A stretch of DNA of 53,200 bases from Pseudomonas sp. C2B4 (GTDB lineage: Bacteria; Pseudomonadota; Gammaproteobacteria; Pseudomonadales; Pseudomonadaceae). Position 1 is the first letter of the stretch. Every line of letters begins with the position of its first letter. The stretch lies in contig NZ_JABFMU010000046.1 in NCBI RefSeq assembly GCF_013359695.1, positions 1 through 53,200 on the forward strand, in the 5' to 3' direction. The translations under genes were made by a program, and so were the position numbers. The notes below the pieces were generated by a model. It made no database searches. It was given only the letters and a program-made list of their open reading frames with translations, and was not told the origin of the DNA. Below, piece after piece: positions 42,078 to 51,363 of the stretch.

Positions 42078-43013
42078 TCACGTCCGATTGGCACGCTGAA
42101 TCACCTGCGGCGGCTGGCCAAACGCCCGGATAAACGCCCGCCGCATGCGCTCCCGATCACCGAACCCGGTGTCGGTCGCGACTGTATCGATGGAGTGCCG
42201 GCCGGTTTCCATCATCAGGCGGGCCGACTCCACCCGCAGGCTTTCGATGGCCTTGGCCGGCGACTGTCCGGTCTCGGCATGGAAGACCCGGCTGAATTGT
42301 CGAGGGCTGAGATGGGCGGCGTTGGCTAACTCCTCCACCGATAGCGCGGACTTGAGATTCTGCTTGGCGTAGGTCAACGCGGCCTGGATGCGGTCGGTCT
42401 TGGGCGCCAGTTCGAGCATCGCCGAAAACTGCGACTGCCCCCCCGCCCGACGGTGATACACCACCAGTTGCCGAGCTACCCGCCGGGCAACCTCGGCCCC
42501 CAAATCCATTTCCACCAGGGCCAGCGCCAGGTCGACGCAAGCGCTCATGCCGGCGGCGGTCCAGATGTTTCCATCCTTGATGAAGATGCGATCTTCCTCG
42601 ACTTTGATGTTCGGATACGCCCGCTGCAACGACGCGGCATGGCACCAGTGAGTCGTTGCCCTGCGACCATCGAGCAGTCCGGCCTCGGCCAGGGCGATGG
42701 CGCCGGTGCAGATCGACCCCAGGCGCCGGGTGGTCTGACTGACGCTGCGCAAAAACGCCACAAGGCCCGGTGAGACCGGGCGGATCACGTTGTCGCCCAT
42801 CACCAGCAGCGTATCGAACGGGCGCTGGTCGAAGGCCGTTGTTTCCACTGAGAACCCGGCAGAGGTCGGTACCAGGCCACCCTGTTCGGACAGCAAATGG
42901 ATGCTGTACAGCGGTTCGTCAGCGGCGTTGTTGTTGGCCAGTTCGAAGGTGGCGGACATTGACAGACCCAAGACCTGGAAACCGGGGTACACGATGAGGC
43001 CGATGGATAGCAT
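42078..43013 (-). CDS. GlxA-family AraC-type regulator (DJ-1/PfpI + HTH)
   Basis: A 311-residue regulator with an N-terminal DJ-1/PfpI-like domain (about 1-170; SICTGAIALAEAGLLDGRRATTHW) and a C-terminal AraC HTH pair (about 205-305; SVEELANAAHLSPRQFSRVFHAETGQSPAKAIESLRVESARLMME). It precedes the nitrilase on the same strand and probably activates it. The Cys of the nucleophile-elbow-like motif is present (ICTG), but no enzymatic role is implied. Confidence 0.9.
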   Translation of the reverse strand: MLSIGLIVYPGFQVLGLSMSATFELANNNAADEPLYSIHLLSEQGGLVPTSAGFSVETTAFDQRPFDTLLVMGDNVIRPVSPGLVAFLRSVSQTTRRLGSICTGAIALAEAGLLDGRRATTHWCHAASLQRAYPNIKVEEDRIFIKDGNIWTAAGMSACVDLALALVEMDLGAEVARRVARQLVVYHRRAGGQSQFSAMLELAPKTDRIQAALTYAKQNLKSALSVEELANAAHLSPRQFSRVFHAETGQSPAKAIESLRVESARLMMETGRHSIDTVATDTGFGDRERMRRAFIRAFGQPPQVIQRANRT

Positions 43014-44043
43014 AGGGGGTCCCGGATGACCTTAATGGTGGCATAAGCTTATTTCACGCCAATTAAGCGCTGCCGCCCATTAATTAGCAACGGGTAGGAT
43101 TTTTTATCAGCTCAAGGCATTCCTGGACACAAAAACACTGGAACAGTGTATTGCCCGCGTTACATCTTATGGATAGAAACACACCCTAAATTATTATCAA
43201 CTTTACACTTCCTCGTCATGCATTACGCCAGCACCAGGAAAGTTCAACTTTTTTATGGAATATTTCGAGATCAAGACATCCAAAAATATTGCCATAAAGC
43301 ATTAACATGCCTATGCACGCAGCGTAACTTTTATCAAAAACCGCACTTCCTCAGCACTCTAAATATGCGCTACCGACAATGGAACCAGGCGTTTATGGAT
43401 CCAATCATCAATGCACCATAATTTATAAAAACCACTGACAGAGGTTTTTAAAATATTCATCCCCTGATGCCTTATTCTCCATTCAACCGCACTGGTCTGG
43501 ATCCAAACCGCCACATCGCAGAACAGTTGCCGACCTGCATCCTGCCAAACACGTCAAGTTTCGCTACGTTGGTTTTTTCAGCATGCGGACAGCCGGTCCA
43601 CTCCTCCATGCTGCTTAAAACCGCTCAAAATCAACTGGGTAGCCTGATTGCACCGGATCGAAAGACGACAACAGCGTTTTATGGAGTTTGATATAAAACC
43701 ATCCCATCCAAATCAACTCCCCACCCCTTTTCCTGACCACACAACCCCCTCCACCAAAAACTTTCGCCTACCATCGATTGCGATCATTATTCTCAAATTA
43801 AAAATCACTAAAATTCGATTCGTGGAAATCCATCACTAAACTTCCCCATAGAAACCTGAAATGAAGTTCAGCCAACAACTTTCCAGTCATTAAAAAAACA
43901 TACTCAAGGCGATGCGCCGCCTTATATCAAAGCCACCCGCCAGACTCGAAAATCCAAATAAAGCCGTGAAAACCCACTCTTAACCAACTGGTTAACGAGG
44001 TCTATACATAAAGGATAAGCGCAGGCCGCCCGAGGGAAAGGCC
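43014..44043. other. AT-rich gene-free region
   Basis: About 1 kb of markedly lower GC than the rest of the window. Short ORFs (for example 43146-43421 and 43467-43691) have no ribosome site, no coding-like residue use and no recognisable product. The right end holds AT-rich hexamers and a strong GAGGGAAAGG ribosome site for the large membrane protein. It probably came in with that gene and may hold its promoter, an untranslated leader or a decayed gene. Confidence 0.6.
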
Positions 44044-47000
44044 ATGGACAACAACAAGGATTCAGGCACTAACCTGGCCTTCTGGGTGCCGGGCAGTGCA
44101 GTCATCCTCAGTCTGGTGGTTTCAACGTTCGCCCTGACTCGCGATCCGTTTCTTGAGCCGCGACCCATCGGGGCACAATTTCAGGCACAGATGCCGATCG
44201 AAGCGCGGTTATGGCAAGACCCGTTCGACGCACTGGAGCGATATCGCAAGAAGCTCAACGCCATTGGCAAAGCTGAGGCCGAAAAATTGTGCATTTCCAC
44301 GATTGCCAAACTGCCGGGAGAATCCACTCCCCCCGACATCATGGTGGCGCTGGTTGAAGGTGGGCCTTATGCCGACGAAGTCGAACAGAGGCGGCGTATT
44401 CGTTACGCGTTGCTGGCGGGGTTCAAAAACTCTCACAGGGTGCCCGCTCAGGAGCAATACATACATTGTTTGAAACTCAACAAGAACTTCTCAAATGACG
44501 ATCCGGCACAGGACAGCTTTCTAGATATTCCCTACGAGACTTTTGTCTCCAATCCACTGGATCCCGCAGTGCCTCTCGACGGAACGCCACAAGCTGCAAC
44601 CCAGACAATCGTCTTCTGGCTGAAACAGGATGCTCTCGCTTCAAAACCCCTTCAGAGTTTGGAGACGTTACGCAAAATCCTGGCATGCAAAACCGGCACG
44701 GAGCAAGAATCGACCACTGCCACTGCCACTGCCACTAACGATCCCTGCGCCAATCCTCCCGAAAGCAACGCCATCCTGAAGGTCATCGGCCCGGCAACCT
44801 CGACAGTTCTGCGCGACATGTATCAGGAACAAGCAGACAACCAGGCTAGCGCCAATGTCGAAATTTACTCACCCCTGGCGACAGCCGACAACGAAGTACT
44901 CGAAAAAAACCTGAGGCCTGCGCAGCGGGATGAAACAAAGCCGTCGATGAAACTGCTACGCACCGTCAGCGACGACGGCACCATGACGCAATTGCTGCTA
45001 GCGGAGTTGAAACTGCGCCGTGTCGATCCAGTGACTGGATTGCGATGCAGCCTACGAGAGGAATATTGCCCAGATATCGGCTGGCGCCCAAGCAATCGCA
45101 TTGCCTTGATCTCTGAATGGGACAGTTTCTATAGCCGAGCGCTGATCGAAAGTTTCAAGGATACGGTTGCCCGGGACCCCACCCTGCGCGAAGGCGATGA
45201 AAAGATGGTCAATCAATGGATTCTTCGCTTCAGCTATTTACGTGGGTTGGATGGCCGACTGCCCGAGGAAGCCGCGAGCAGTGACAAAACCGCCAGCACC
45301 GATGCCAGCAAGAACAACAAAGACGCGACCAAAATCGATCTCAGCCCGTTGGAAAAAGCCGATGGTAATGCCCAGCTCGATTATCTGCGCCGCCTCGCCG
45401 ACCACATAGCGAAGGTCGATGCGACCTATCGACGCAACGGCGAAGACGGAATCGGCGCCATCGGGATATTGGGTGTAGATCCCTACGACAAGCTATTGGC
45501 ATTGCAGGCCCTCAAGGCGAAGATGCCGTACAAACTGTACTTCTCCACCGATCTCGAAGCACGCATGCTGCAACGAGGCCAGGCTGAAACGACCCGAAAT
45601 ATGGTATTGGCCGCACCCTATGGGCTGACGCTGACCCGCGCATTGCAACAGGATGTGCCGCCGTTCCGTGACAGCCTGCAAAGTTCGGTGTTCATCTCCG
45701 TCCTGGCGGCATTGGCGCCACAACCCTTCAAGACCAAGTTTGAAAAATTCCACTATTCGAGATCCACACTGCTTTCTCCTGGCATCTATGAGATTGGCAT
45801 CAGCGGATTTATTCCGTTAGCAAGCCCGTTGACCATTGACAAACGCCCCACAAGTTGCGAAGCCAAAACAGTCCGACCCAGTTCGGATCGCGACATACTG
45901 TCGAACGACCTTATGTCATTGCAGTGCCTCCAGGATCCTACGCAGCCTCCCTATCCCAAACCATCCTGGGCAACCCGCGAACAATTCAAACGATTGCAAT
46001 CACGATTCTTTGCCGGTCCCTTGGCCATCACGCTTATCGTTCTTGGCGGGTTCATGGTCTGGCGTGGATTCGGAGGGGAACGCGATATCCAGAACCCGAC
46101 ATTCAACTGGGTGCGGGGTGTGTCGACGATGCTGTACCTGCTTGCAGTGCTCTGCGCCTTTATCGCCGTACGGTACTGGCAGGTGGGATTCCTGTGGGGC
46201 ACGTTCGCACTGATCCTGCTGGGCATCTCCATATCGGATCTTGCCCACCGGATCACAAAGTGGCAATCGGCGCGCAATGAATCATCTGACGATGCAAGCA
46301 CCGAGGGAGATGACGCCTCGGGGTGGTACATAGCAGTTCCCCTGGTCGCGTTTATCCTCGCAATCATGTGGGCGTTTCAGATGCGCAGCACGTTGACGGA
46401 AAAGGGGCTGGGCGAGCCGATGTTTCTGTTCGAAGGCATCAGCGCGTGGCCAACAGTCGCATTGCGCCTGGCCGCGGTGCTGATATCGCTCTCGGCGCTG
46501 GTATGGGGTTGGCGCAAACTGAGGGTCAACCGAGCGCAGATCGAAGCCGGTTTCCATCTGCGCGCGCGCATGCGCAATTACCCGACGAGCTTGTGGGGAC
46601 AATTGCGGCTTTTCATTAGCAGGGGAAAAGAAGGGCACTGGACGCTTCATCGGTGGTGCAACGAATTGGGTCGCGGCCTGCTGTTAATCTTTTTCCCGCT
46701 AATGAAAGCCAGCGAAGAATGGTCAAGGTCCTGCCCAGCCGATAGGGTGGCCATGGACGGGCGTCGGAAGATTTACGTCGTACCCTTCTGGCGGGAACAT
46801 TGTGTATGCGGCTCGTTTGGCGCTCGAATGTTGAGGACACTCCTGACGACCTGGATTTTTGTCGTGGTTACCATTGGGCTTATGGTCGTCTGGCCAATGG
46901 AGAGGATTCCCGTTCGTGGCACCTTGGATATATGGAGGTGGAGCTGGTTGGTCCCGAACCTGACTTTCCAGGCACTGGTGTTTTGGGTCGTGGACGCCAA

Positions 47001-47550
47001 TCTGCTGCTAACCCGATTCATTCGTCATCTCAGCGACAACTATTCAATCTGGCCCGGAACATTGCAGCGCGAACACCAGAAAATATTTGGGATGCCCCTG
47101 CATACGTGTATCGACGAGTGGGTGGATCTGCAACTGATCGCCAAACGAACATCGGCCGTGAGCCGCCTTATCTATGCACCTACGCTGGTCATGTTGATCC
47201 TGTTGGCCTCTCGCAGTAGCTACTTTGATAACTGGCCGACACCGCCCAGTATCGCCATATCATTCCTGCTGACGGCGCTGATTCTGCTGTTCTCGGCACT
47301 ATCATTGCGTCGTGCTGCGGAAAAGGCACGCACGATGGCGTTGCAGCGCATCGATACCTATCTGCTGGAAGCGCCTCCCAACGACGAGGGCTACGACAAG
47401 TTCCGCATGATCCGCGAGCGCATCAAGACCCTCAATACCGGCTCATTCTCGCGCTATTCCGAGGAGCCACTCATCAGGGCGTTGCTACTTTCGCTAACGG
47501 GTATTGGTGGCTCGGCACTGGTCGATGCGTTGAATTATGCGAACTTCTGA
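44044..47550 (+). CDS. Large multi-pass membrane protein with periplasmic binding-like region, unknown function
   Basis: 1168 residues. An N-terminal TM helix (about 13-31) is followed by about 620 extracytoplasmic residues. Within these, SNRIALISEWDSFYSRALIESF (about 355) and GAIGILGVDPYDKLLALQAL with FSTDLEARMLQ (about 470-510) look like the two halves of a type-I periplasmic ligand-binding fold. The C-terminal third has about nine TM helices (near 658, 692-735 as two, 761, 802, 930, 969, 1042, 1070) with a cytoplasmic segment of about 100 residues (826-928). No kinase, cyclase, ATPase or transporter motif is seen. It stands alone behind an AT-rich stretch with less typical codon use, suggesting transfer. 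A sensor, channel or effector-translocating role is open. Confidence 0.7.
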   Translation: MDNNKDSGTNLAFWVPGSAVILSLVVSTFALTRDPFLEPRPIGAQFQAQMPIEARLWQDPFDALERYRKKLNAIGKAEAEKLCISTIAKLPGESTPPDIMVALVEGGPYADEVEQRRRIRYALLAGFKNSHRVPAQEQYIHCLKLNKNFSNDDPAQDSFLDIPYETFVSNPLDPAVPLDGTPQAATQTIVFWLKQDALASKPLQSLETLRKILACKTGTEQESTTATATATNDPCANPPESNAILKVIGPATSTVLRDMYQEQADNQASANVEIYSPLATADNEVLEKNLRPAQRDETKPSMKLLRTVSDDGTMTQLLLAELKLRRVDPVTGLRCSLREEYCPDIGWRPSNRIALISEWDSFYSRALIESFKDTVARDPTLREGDEKMVNQWILRFSYLRGLDGRLPEEAASSDKTASTDASKNNKDATKIDLSPLEKADGNAQLDYLRRLADHIAKVDATYRRNGEDGIGAIGILGVDPYDKLLALQALKAKMPYKLYFSTDLEARMLQRGQAETTRNMVLAAPYGLTLTRALQQDVPPFRDSLQSSVFISVLAALAPQPFKTKFEKFHYSRSTLLSPGIYEIGISGFIPLASPLTIDKRPTSCEAKTVRPSSDRDILSNDLMSLQCLQDPTQPPYPKPSWATREQFKRLQSRFFAGPLAITLIVLGGFMVWRGFGGERDIQNPTFNWVRGVSTMLYLLAVLCAFIAVRYWQVGFLWGTFALILLGISISDLAHRITKWQSARNESSDDASTEGDDASGWYIAVPLVAFILAIMWAFQMRSTLTEKGLGEPMFLFEGISAWPTVALRLAAVLISLSALVWGWRKLRVNRAQIEAGFHLRARMRNYPTSLWGQLRLFISRGKEGHWTLHRWCNELGRGLLLIFFPLMKASEEWSRSCPADRVAMDGRRKIYVVPFWREHCVCGSFGARMLRTLLTTWIFVVVTIGLMVVWPMERIPVRGTLDIWRWSWLVPNLTFQALVFWVVDANLLLTRFIRHLSDNYSIWPGTLQREHQKIFGMPLHTCIDEWVDLQLIAKRTSAVSRLIYAPTLVMLILLASRSSYFDNWPTPPSIAISFLLTALILLFSALSLRRAAEKARTMALQRIDTYLLEAPPNDEGYDKFRMIRERIKTLNTGSFSRYSEEPLIRALLLSLTGIGGSALVDALNYANF

Positions 47551-47591
47551 CGGCCCGTCCTGAGCGCCCTGAACAGGTGGCCAGCGGCGCT

Positions 47592-49136
47592 TCATTTCGC
47601 AGACACGGCCGTTGATTTCGTCAGCGGGTCTGCCCAGGAGAACCGGTAGACCCTGGCCGACTGTTCAAACTGGCATATCCCGTTATCGGCATCAACGCCA
47701 ACAACCGACCATTGCGCCCGAGAGTTTTCACCCAGTTCCTTCGCAGCCTCAGGCTTAAAGCACCGGCTCAACACCTCATCCGGCACCAACGCATAATCCT
47801 CTGGATGCTCACGCAGCCATTGCGCCGCCCTCTCCACCGTGGAATCGAGCATGCCGAAGTGCACGATCGGCTGCCGTGCAAACAACCAGTGCCCTTCGCT
47901 CCAGTTGACCAGCACCAGATCCGCGCCCCGGGTCAGGGTGTTCGCCTGCGCCATGATCGTTTGATTGGGGTTGGTGCCGTCCCGGACCGGCTCGACAAAA
48001 CCGCGGGCGAACCACAGCACGAACCAGCTCACCACCAGCGCCGGGAACACTCGCTGCAAACGCGGGCGCTGGCGGAACCAGCGCTGCAACAGCCACGGCA
48101 CCAGCGGCGCGGCGACCAGCACCAACGCGGGCAATGCCGGGTAAATGTACAGTTTGCGCTTGCCGGTGCTGATGCAGAAAAACAGCACCACCAGCGCCAC
48201 CCAGCCCAGCAACACCAGCACTCGGCCGTCGCGTTTTTGTAGCTGCCGGCGCCAAGCGGGCACCAGCCACGGCAGCACCAATACCAACGGCAGCCAATAT
48301 TGCGGAATGACCTTGGTGAAGAAGTACCAGAACGGTTCGCGGTGGTGCCACGCGGCGGCGTAGCGCCCCGCGGTCTGGCGCAGGAGGATTTCCCGGGCAT
48401 AGGCGATTTCGTCAGCGCTGCCATTCAGTGCAATGGACAGCGCCAGCGGCAGCAACCAGATGGCAATGGCCGCCAGCATCACCCCCACCCCCAGCAGCCA
48501 TTTGCGCGTCTCACCCGGCATCGCCACGACGCCGGGCCAGCCCTTGCGCACTGCATAGATGTACGGGATGAACATCAATGCCGGCAGAAAGCCCACGCCT
48601 TTGGTGATCACGCCGATGCCCATGGCCGCGCAGCCGACGTAGAACCAGCGCCACGCAGGCCCGAGCAGCAGATGACGCGCCAGGCCATACATACCCAAGG
48701 TCGTGAACAGGATCAGGAAGCTGTCGATCTGCCCGGTACGCAGAATGCTGTAGGTCTGATAGGTCGCCAGGTACAACAACGCGGCTATTCGCCCTATGCG
48801 CTGGTTCCATAACCGGCGGCCCAGGTCGTAGACCATCGCCGTGACCGTCACCGCGGAAAACAGCCCCGGAATATACAACGCGATGTTGGGCTTGCCGGTC
48901 AGCCAGACGAAGAACGCCACGGTCCACATGAAGATCGGCGGCTTGTCACCGTAGATTTCTCCGGCGCGATGGGGAATCAGCCAAGAGCCGTTGTGCAACA
49001 TCTCCAGGGCGACGCCGAGGAAACGCTCCTCATCGACGTTCTGCGCCTGACGCAACCCCAGGCCTGCGCCGATCAACAGCAAGGCAAGCAGCATCAGGCC
49101 CAGGCATTCAACCCTGGGCGATAGCGTTCGGCGCAT
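47592..49136 (-). CDS. ArnT/RgtA-like membrane glycosyltransferase (GT83)
   Basis: A 514-residue polytopic protein with about 12 membrane helices. The first periplasmic loop has the ArnT-type motif DEERFLGVALEMLHNGSWLIPH...GDKPPIFMW (Asp-Glu and Lys-Pro-Pro). Members take a sugar from a polyprenyl phosphate and add it to lipid A or core LPS: aminoarabinose (ArnT) or galacturonic acid (RgtA-D). It is the last gene of a four-gene operon with an epimerase and a GT2, but without the arn amino-sugar genes, so a sugar other than aminoarabinose is likely (inference). Confidence 0.85.
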   Translation of the reverse strand: MRRTLSPRVECLGLMLLALLLIGAGLGLRQAQNVDEERFLGVALEMLHNGSWLIPHRAGEIYGDKPPIFMWTVAFFVWLTGKPNIALYIPGLFSAVTVTAMVYDLGRRLWNQRIGRIAALLYLATYQTYSILRTGQIDSFLILFTTLGMYGLARHLLLGPAWRWFYVGCAAMGIGVITKGVGFLPALMFIPYIYAVRKGWPGVVAMPGETRKWLLGVGVMLAAIAIWLLPLALSIALNGSADEIAYAREILLRQTAGRYAAAWHHREPFWYFFTKVIPQYWLPLVLVLPWLVPAWRRQLQKRDGRVLVLLGWVALVVLFFCISTGKRKLYIYPALPALVLVAAPLVPWLLQRWFRQRPRLQRVFPALVVSWFVLWFARGFVEPVRDGTNPNQTIMAQANTLTRGADLVLVNWSEGHWLFARQPIVHFGMLDSTVERAAQWLREHPEDYALVPDEVLSRCFKPEAAKELGENSRAQWSVVGVDADNGICQFEQSARVYRFSWADPLTKSTAVSAK

Positions 49137-49139
49137 GAC

Positions 49140-49418
49140 TTATTCCTTGGGTTTTCGGCTTTTGGCGATCAATTGCAGGTTGCGCAAATACACGATCGAA
49201 CCAAAGGCCTGGCCGGCAATAAACACCGGATCCTGTCGGTAAATGGCGTAGGCGAACAGCAAGGTGCTGCCGACGATGCTCAAGTACCAGAAACTCACCG
49301 GGATCACGCTGCGCTTTTTGTATTCGCTGTACAGCCACTGCAGGACGAATCGACCGGTAAAGGCGATCTGCCCGGCAAAACCGATCACCAGCCACAAGGC
49401 TTCACGGGTCATGATCAT
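49140..49418 (-). CDS. Small membrane protein, lipid-A-disaccharide-synthase N-terminal-like (LAB_N)
   Basis: A 92-residue protein with three membrane helices and the LAB_N pattern: LWLVIGFAGQIAFTGRFVLQWLYSEYKKRSVIPVSFWYLSIVGSTLLFAYAIYRQDPVFIAGQAFGSIVYLRNL (about residues 8-81). Such stand-alone proteins travel with GT2/ArnT-type genes and may help move the polyprenyl-linked sugar across the membrane, as ArnE/ArnF do. It overlaps the upstream GT2 by four bases (ATGA) and ends three bases before the ArnT-like gene. Confidence 0.8.
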   Translation of the reverse strand: MIMTREALWLVIGFAGQIAFTGRFVLQWLYSEYKKRSVIPVSFWYLSIVGSTLLFAYAIYRQDPVFIAGQAFGSIVYLRNLQLIAKSRKPKE

Positions 49419-50161
49419 GCCTCGATCTCCTGGGCGAGCTCCTGGGCTTGAGCGTCCAGGCGCGTACGCTTGATCAGCCACCAGACGCCCATCAGATCGA
49501 GGATGCCCACCAGGGCGCGGTCGAGGTTGCCGTACTTGGACACCCCGGCTGTGCGTGGCCGGTGGTTGACCGGGTGGACGATCATTCGGCCGTTGTGGCG
49601 CTGGATCAACGCGGGAATGAAGCGGTGCATATGGTCGAAATACGGCAGGCGCAAAAACGCCGCCCTTTCGATCAGCTTCAATCCGCAGCCGGTGTCCGGG
49701 GTGGCGTCCTTGAGCAGTCGACGGCGCAGGTTGTTGGCGAAACGCGAGGCCCAACGCTTGCTCGCCGTATCGCGGCGGTTGACCCGGTGCCCCGCCACCA
49801 GCTGCACAGCGCCCTCTCGACCGCGTATCAAATTCAACATGCCGGGGATGTCCGCCGGATCGTTTTGCCCGTCACCATCGAGCGTGACCAGCCAGCGCCC
49901 CCGCGCCTCTCGCGCCGCGTGGTAAAGCGAGGTGCTTTGCCCCAGCGAGCGCTCATGGCGCAGGATGCGCAAGGCACTCAGGCCTCGGCTCTTGATCTGC
50001 CGCAATTCGTGCAATGTGGCATCCGTACTGCCATCGTCGACCACGATGATTTCATAGGACTCATCGGCCAGGGCCAGACGAATTTCCTCGAGCAACGGCT
50101 TGAGGTTGTTCGCTTCGTTTTTCGCTGGAATCAGTACCGATACAAAAATGTCCTGGCGCAT
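49415..50161 (-). CDS. GT2 polyprenyl-phosphate glycosyltransferase
   Basis: A 248-residue GT2 enzyme of the DPM/ArnC type: SVLIPAKNEANNLKPLLEEI, VVDDGSTD (the nucleotide-binding Asp pair), TLDGDGQNDPADIPGM (metal-binding DxD-like) and DTGCGLKLIERAAF. It lacks the two C-terminal TM helices of ArnC, but has a hydrophobic tail VGILDLMGVWWLI. It should load a sugar from UDP onto undecaprenyl or dodecaprenyl phosphate for the ArnT-like transferase downstream; RgtE of Rhizobium is a comparable enzyme. GAGGGGGATTCC precedes the ATG. Confidence 0.88.
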   Translation of the reverse strand: MRQDIFVSVLIPAKNEANNLKPLLEEIRLALADESYEIIVVDDGSTDATLHELRQIKSRGLSALRILRHERSLGQSTSLYHAAREARGRWLVTLDGDGQNDPADIPGMLNLIRGREGAVQLVAGHRVNRRDTASKRWASRFANNLRRRLLKDATPDTGCGLKLIERAAFLRLPYFDHMHRFIPALIQRHNGRMIVHPVNHRPRTAGVSKYGNLDRALVGILDLMGVWWLIKRTRLDAQAQELAQEIEA

Positions 50162-50208
50162 GGAATCCCCCTCGCCTGTTGGTCGTTGTGTTATCAGAGG
50201 CGAACGCT

Positions 50209-51186
50209 TCATATCCGGTAAAACCCTCGATACCACTTCACAAACTCCCCAACGCCAGTGGCAACGGACACCTGGGGGCGGAAGTCGATCCACGCGGTCA
50301 GCGCCGACACATCGGCCCAGGTCTTGAGCACATCACCGGCCTGCAACGGCATGAAATGGCGCGTGGCCTGCCTGTCCAATGCCGATTCCAGGCACTCGAC
50401 AAAATCCAGCAGCGCCATGGGTTCCCCGCGGCCGATGTTGAACAGCCGGTTGCAGCCACCGTCAGGTGTTGGCGGCACCGGAGGGCGCGTGCGCAGACGC
50501 GCAATGCTTTCGACGATGTCGTCGATGTAGGTGAAGTCCCGCGCCATCTCGCCCTGGTTGTAGAGGTCGATGGGTTGGTCGTTGAGGATGGCCTCGGTGA
50601 ATTTGAACAGCGCCATGTCAGGCCGGCCCCAGGGCCCGTAAACCGTGAAAAAGCGCAGGCCACTGGCCTTGAGGCCGTACAGATGGCAGTAACTGTGGGC
50701 GAGCAATTCATTGGCGCGCTTGCTGGCCGCGTACAACGACACCGGGTGATCGACGGCGTCTTCGACGCAAAACGGCAATTTGCTGTTGCTGCCGTACACC
50801 GAGCTGCTCGACGCGTAGATCAAATGCTCGGGACGATGCTGTCGACAGGCTTCCAGCACATTGAGGAAACCCACCAGGTTGGATTGGCCATAGACATCGG
50901 GGTTATCCAGCGAGTAACGCACGCCGGCCTGGGCCGCCAGATGCACCACTTCGCTAAACCGGTAATCATCGAACAATGCCAGCAATGCCGGTTTATCGAC
51001 GATGTCCATTTTGCGAAAACTGAAGCCCGGCAAGGATTCGAGTTCCTTGAGCCGCGCCTGCTTGAGTGCTACATCATAGTAGTGATTGAGGTTGTCGATC
51101 CCGACCACCTCATGGCCGTCCAGGCACAAGCGCCTGGCCGTGTGAAAGCCGATGAAACCGGCGGCGCCGGTGACGAGGACCGTCAC
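50209..51186 (-). CDS. NAD-dependent nucleotide-sugar epimerase (UDP-glucuronate 4-epimerase-like)
   Basis: A 325-residue extended SDR. It has TGAAGFIGFHTARRL, IDNLNHYYDVALKQARL (the hallmark of UDP-glucuronate 4-epimerases), SSSVYGSNSKLPF and the catalytic Tyr-x-x-x-Lys in LYAASKRANELL. It should make UDP-galacturonic acid from UDP-glucuronic acid. It heads the operon with the GT2, LAB_N and ArnT-like genes, 47 bases ahead of the GT2. The start is a GTG; another in-frame GTG five codons upstream is possible. Neither has a good Shine-Dalgarno. Confidence 0.85.
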   Translation of the reverse strand: MTVLVTGAAGFIGFHTARRLCLDGHEVVGIDNLNHYYDVALKQARLKELESLPGFSFRKMDIVDKPALLALFDDYRFSEVVHLAAQAGVRYSLDNPDVYGQSNLVGFLNVLEACRQHRPEHLIYASSSSVYGSNSKLPFCVEDAVDHPVSLYAASKRANELLAHSYCHLYGLKASGLRFFTVYGPWGRPDMALFKFTEAILNDQPIDLYNQGEMARDFTYIDDIVESIARLRTRPPVPPTPDGGCNRLFNIGRGEPMALLDFVECLESALDRQATRHFMPLQAGDVLKTWADVSALTAWIDFRPQVSVATGVGEFVKWYRGFYRI

Positions 51187-51363
51187 GAGGCACCACGCCA
51201 CGAGGGTAAAGGGTTACTGCTCGAATACCACGCCTGCTTCATGTTTCTGTTTCCCGCTCATGACGTTTCTGACGCGTTGCTCCGCCATGAAGCTTGTAAA
51301 ACAGAAATATTTCAGTTTCGGTGGTCCCACGTGAGTGATGACTGATTTCTCACGTTAAAGCGG

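Noticed and set aside
43146..43691. Two small ORFs (91 and 74 codons) in the AT-rich region
   Set aside because: No ribosome-binding site, poor codon use and no recognisable product.
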